From NCBI RefSeq assembly GCF_040901545.1, contig NZ_JBBDYL010000045.1:124001-188000 (forward strand): a stretch of 64,000 nucleotides of DNA, read 5' to 3'. Every line of letters begins with the position of its first letter. Position 1 is the stretch's first letter. Shown here piece by piece: positions 61,448 to 64,000 of this stretch. The position numbers and the translations under genes were made by a program. This DNA is from Sulfuricaulis sp040901545 (GTDB taxonomy: Bacteria > Pseudomonadota > Gammaproteobacteria > Acidiferrobacterales > Sulfurifustaceae). Under the pieces are notes generated by a model. That model saw nothing but the letters and a program-made list of their open reading frames with translations, was not told the DNA's origin and searched no databases.

Positions 61448-64000
61448 ATGAGTAACAGAATTGTTGATCAGGGTCTGCGTGCCCTATGGCGTTCTTCACC
61501 GCTGGCGGGAGGTAACGCTGCGTATCTCGAGCAACTCTACGAACAATTTCTCCACGACCCCGATTCGGTACCCCAAGCCTGGCGCCAATACTTTGAAAAC
61601 CTCCCGCGCGTGGACGGGGTCACACAAGATATCCCGCATTCGATAATCCGAGAAGAATTTCGCAAGCGTGCGCGACAGTTGCGGTCGCTAGCCAGGCCGC
61701 GAGCCGAACAAGCCGCCGTAACTGCCGACCAGGCGCACAAGCAAGTCAAGGTGCTGCAGCTTATTAATGCCTACCGCTATCGCGGTCATCAGGCCGCGAA
61801 GCTCGATCCGCTCGGGCTCCGGGAAGTTCCGATGCTCCCCGATCTCGAACTAGAAACGGTCGGATTAAGCGAATCGGATCTCGACACCGTGTTTGAAACC
61901 GGTTCGCTCGTCGGCCCAAAGCAGGCCACCCTGCGTGAAATCATTGCGCATTTGCAGGCAACCTATGTCGGAACAATCGGTGCCGAGTACATGCACATCA
62001 CCGACACTCAGGAAAAACGCTGGATCCAGAGCAGCCTCGAAAGCATGCACGGCGTTCCCGATTACCCGCCCGAGGTGCGTGTCAACCTGCTCAAGCGGCT
62101 GACGGCGGCCCAGGGCCTCGAACATTATCTGCACACCAAGTACGTGGGACAGAAACGCTTCTCGCTTGAGGGCAGCGAAAGCCTGGTCCTCATGCTTGAT
62201 GAAGTGATCCAGCGCGCAGGCGCGATGGGAGTGAAAGAGATTGTTATCGGCATGGCGCACCGCGGACGACTTAATGTGCTGGTGAATATCCTTGGCAAGA
62301 GCCCGGCTGAGTTGTTCCGGGAATTCGAAGGGAAAAATGATAATAACGGCGGTACCGGCGACGTGAAATATCACTTGGGTTTCTCTTCGGATATCGAGAC
62401 GGAAGGCCGTAACGTGCACGTGGTGCTCGCTTTTAATCCGTCCCATCTCGAAATCGTCGGACCCGTGGTGCAAGGCTCGGTGCGCGCACGTCAGGAACGC
62501 AGCCATGACAAACGAGGCAATCGCATCCTGCCCGTGGTCATCCATGGTGACGCGGCGTTTTCGGGCCAGGGCGTGGTAATGGAAACCTTCAGCATGTCGC
62601 AGTCGCGCGGCTACTCGACCAAGGGCACCGTGCATATCGTGCTGAACAACCAGATCGGGTTTACCACGAGCAACCAGCAGGATGCGCGCTCCACACTTTA
62701 CTGTACCGACGTGGCGAAAATGGTTGGGGCACCGATCTTCCATGTCAACGGTGACGATCCCGATGCGGTGCTGTTCGTCACGCAAATTGCACTCGATTAC
62801 CGCATGACCTTCCACAAGGACGTGGTGATCGATCTCTTCAGCTACCGCCGTCACGGCCATTCGGAAGCCGATGAACCGTCGGTGACCCAACCGGTCATGT
62901 ATCAGCGCATCCGGGAATTGCCCACGACACTCGCGCTCTACAAGCGCGTCTTGGTGGAAGATCGGGCCATCACCGAAGAACAAGCGGCGGAAATTACTCA
63001 GACTTATCAGAAACAGCTTGATGACGGTGTCTGTGTCGCACCGCATATCGTGCCCAAGGAGGAAGCCGGTTACGCCTTTAACGCCGACTGGAGCGCGTAT
63101 TCCTCCGGGACAGGCGAATCTTTGCCCGAAACGGGTATCAGTCTCGAGACATTGCGTGCTCTCTCCGAAGCCATGCTTCGTGTTCCGGAAGGATTCGAGC
63201 TGCATCCGCAAGTCGTCAAGATCTTCGACAGCCGCCGCAAGATGGCAGCCGGCGCGCTGCCGGTGGACTGGGGATTCGCTGAAAATCTCGCGTACGCCTC
63301 GTTGCTCAAGGATGGCTACGGCGTGCGACTTTCCGGCCAGGACTCGGGGCGCGGCACATTTTTCCATCGCCACGCCGTGGTCTATCACCACAAAACCGGC
63401 GAGGCCTACGTGCCGTTACGTAACATCTTCGATGAACAGCCGAATTTTCTGGTGATCAATTCGCTGCTGTCGGAAGAAGCGGTGCTTGCCTTCGAATACG
63501 GTTTCGCGACCGCCGATCCCAAAACGCTTACCATCTGGGAGGCCCAATTCGGGGATTTCGCGAATAACGCGCAGGTAGTGATTGATCAGTTCGTCTGCGC
63601 GGGCGAGCAAAAATGGAATCGTCTGTGCGGACTGGTGCTTTTTCTGCCTCATGGCTACGAAGGCCAGGGCCCGGAACACTCCTCGGCACGACTCGAACGG
63701 TATCTTCAGCTTTGCGCCCAGCAGAACATGTTTGTTTGCGCGCCGACTACACCGGCGCAGTTCTTCCATCTGTTGCGCCGCCAGATGCTCTGGCCGCGCC
63801 GCAAACCGCTGGTGATCATGACCCCGAAAAGTCTGCTGCGTCACCGGAATTCTGTCAGCACCCTCGAGGAGTTGACGCAAGGCCGGTTCCGGGCGTTCCT
63901 CGGGGAAATGGAACCGCTCGATGACGCCGCCGTCAAGGAAATAATCTTCTGCAGCGGCAAGGTTTACTACGATCTTCTCGAGCGGAGACAAACATTGCAA
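61448..64000 (+). CDS. sucA: 2-oxoglutarate dehydrogenase E1 component, 3' end cut by window
   Basis: SucA is the thiamine-diphosphate-dependent E1 subunit that decarboxylates 2-oxoglutarate in the citric acid cycle. The ATG has AAGGA five bases upstream. The protein opens MSNRIVDQGLRALWRSSPLA and runs 851 residues to the window edge (family about 940). Visible motifs: RYRGHQAAKLDPLG, FSLEGSESLVLML, VIGMAHRGRLNVLVNILGK, the TPP-binding HVNGDDPDAVL, and LPHGYEGQGPEHSSARLERYL. The lipoyl transferase gene would be expected just outside. Confidence 0.97.
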   Translation, partial: MSNRIVDQGLRALWRSSPLAGGNAAYLEQLYEQFLHDPDSVPQAWRQYFENLPRVDGVTQDIPHSIIREEFRKRARQLRSLARPRAEQAAVTADQAHKQVKVLQLINAYRYRGHQAAKLDPLGLREVPMLPDLELETVGLSESDLDTVFETGSLVGPKQATLREIIAHLQATYVGTIGAEYMHITDTQEKRWIQSSLESMHGVPDYPPEVRVNLLKRLTAAQGLEHYLHTKYVGQKRFSLEGSESLVLMLDEVIQRAGAMGVKEIVIGMAHRGRLNVLVNILGKSPAELFREFEGKNDNNGGTGDVKYHLGFSSDIETEGRNVHVVLAFNPSHLEIVGPVVQGSVRARQERSHDKRGNRILPVVIHGDAAFSGQGVVMETFSMSQSRGYSTKGTVHIVLNNQIGFTTSNQQDARSTLYCTDVAKMVGAPIFHVNGDDPDAVLFVTQIALDYRMTFHKDVVIDLFSYRRHGHSEADEPSVTQPVMYQRIRELPTTLALYKRVLVEDRAITEEQAAEITQTYQKQLDDGVCVAPHIVPKEEAGYAFNADWSAYSSGTGESLPETGISLETLRALSEAMLRVPEGFELHPQVVKIFDSRRKMAAGALPVDWGFAENLAYASLLKDGYGVRLSGQDSGRGTFFHRHAVVYHHKTGEAYVPLRNIFDEQPNFLVINSLLSEEAVLAFEYGFATADPKTLTIWEAQFGDFANNAQVVIDQFVCAGEQKWNRLCGLVLFLPHGYEGQGPEHSSARLERYLQLCAQQNMFVCAPTTPAQFFHLLRRQMLWPRRKPLVIMTPKSLLRHRNSVSTLEELTQGRFRAFLGEMEPLDDAAVKEIIFCSGKVYYDLLERRQTLQ

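Noticed and set aside
61865..63391. 508-codon minus-strand open frame opposite sucA
   Set aside because: Mirror frame of high-GC codon usage; sucA motifs are intact on the plus strand and the antisense protein matches nothing.

Overview
The window is the replication-origin neighbourhood and flanking core genome of a gammaproteobacterium, probably from a draft or metagenome assembly (there is one run of exactly 100 N at 9247-9346). The evidence is the gene order parB-parA-rsmG ... mnmG ... mnmE-yidC-yidD-rnpA-rpmH running left from the origin, dnaA-dnaN-gyrB running right, and the atpIBEFHAGDC-glmU operon on the left. The order ntrY-ntrX, DUF4390-rsmB-fmt-def | lysM-dprA-smg-topA recalls non-enteric, environmental gammaproteobacteria (Acidiferrobacter/Sulfuricaulis-like groups are one possibility; that placement is inference). 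I saw no phage, insertion sequence, CRISPR array, rRNA or tRNA. Most genes are housekeeping genes.

Layout. 1-8650: glmU (runs off the left edge) and the complete F1Fo ATP synthase operon on the minus strand, with a strong sigma70-like promoter upstream of atpI. 8689-9984: a GT-B type glycosyltransferase broken by the assembly gap, and a small Sel1-repeat protein. 10064-15723: parB, parA, rsmG and mnmG, with a DUF2914 secreted protein gene and an internally duplicated membrane protein gene between rsmG and mnmG. 15807-20309: a frameshifted response-regulator remnant, then a MoxR ATPase / DUF58 / transglutaminase operon on the plus strand. 20331-24088: mnmE, yidC, yidD, rnpA, rpmH.

24089-29511 is the origin region: a DnaA box between rpmH and dnaA; a dnaA-dnaN intergenic with TTACNCACA boxes and a CTA-triplet run beside an AT-rich stretch; two parS palindromes between dnaN and gyrB; no recF. 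29636-32276: apaG, a DUF2784 membrane protein, apaH and a proline iminopeptidase. 32482-36163: metK, ahcY, metF (activated methyl cycle) with an S-adenosylhomocysteine riboswitch in front of ahcY. 36258-42735: rhodanese, a TtcA-like thiolase, an M48 protease / SH3 / CHASE2-cyclase operon, and two tandem lipid A acyltransferase homologues.

42821-50338: a TPR protein, an NtrX/NtrY-like two-component pair whose regulator has lost the GAFTGA motif, DUF4390, rsmB, fmt, def. 50339-56091: a repeat-bearing divergent intergenic, then LysM protein, dprA, smg, topA. 56236-64000: mltA, rnd, an unknown membrane protein, mpl, dsbA and sucA (runs off the right edge).

The most interesting items are the origin/segregation signals (parS pair, candidate unwinding element, loss of recF from its usual slot), the SAH riboswitch, the degenerate NtrX regulator, and heptanucleotide repeats with inverted arms in two successive intergenic gaps of the ATP synthase operon.
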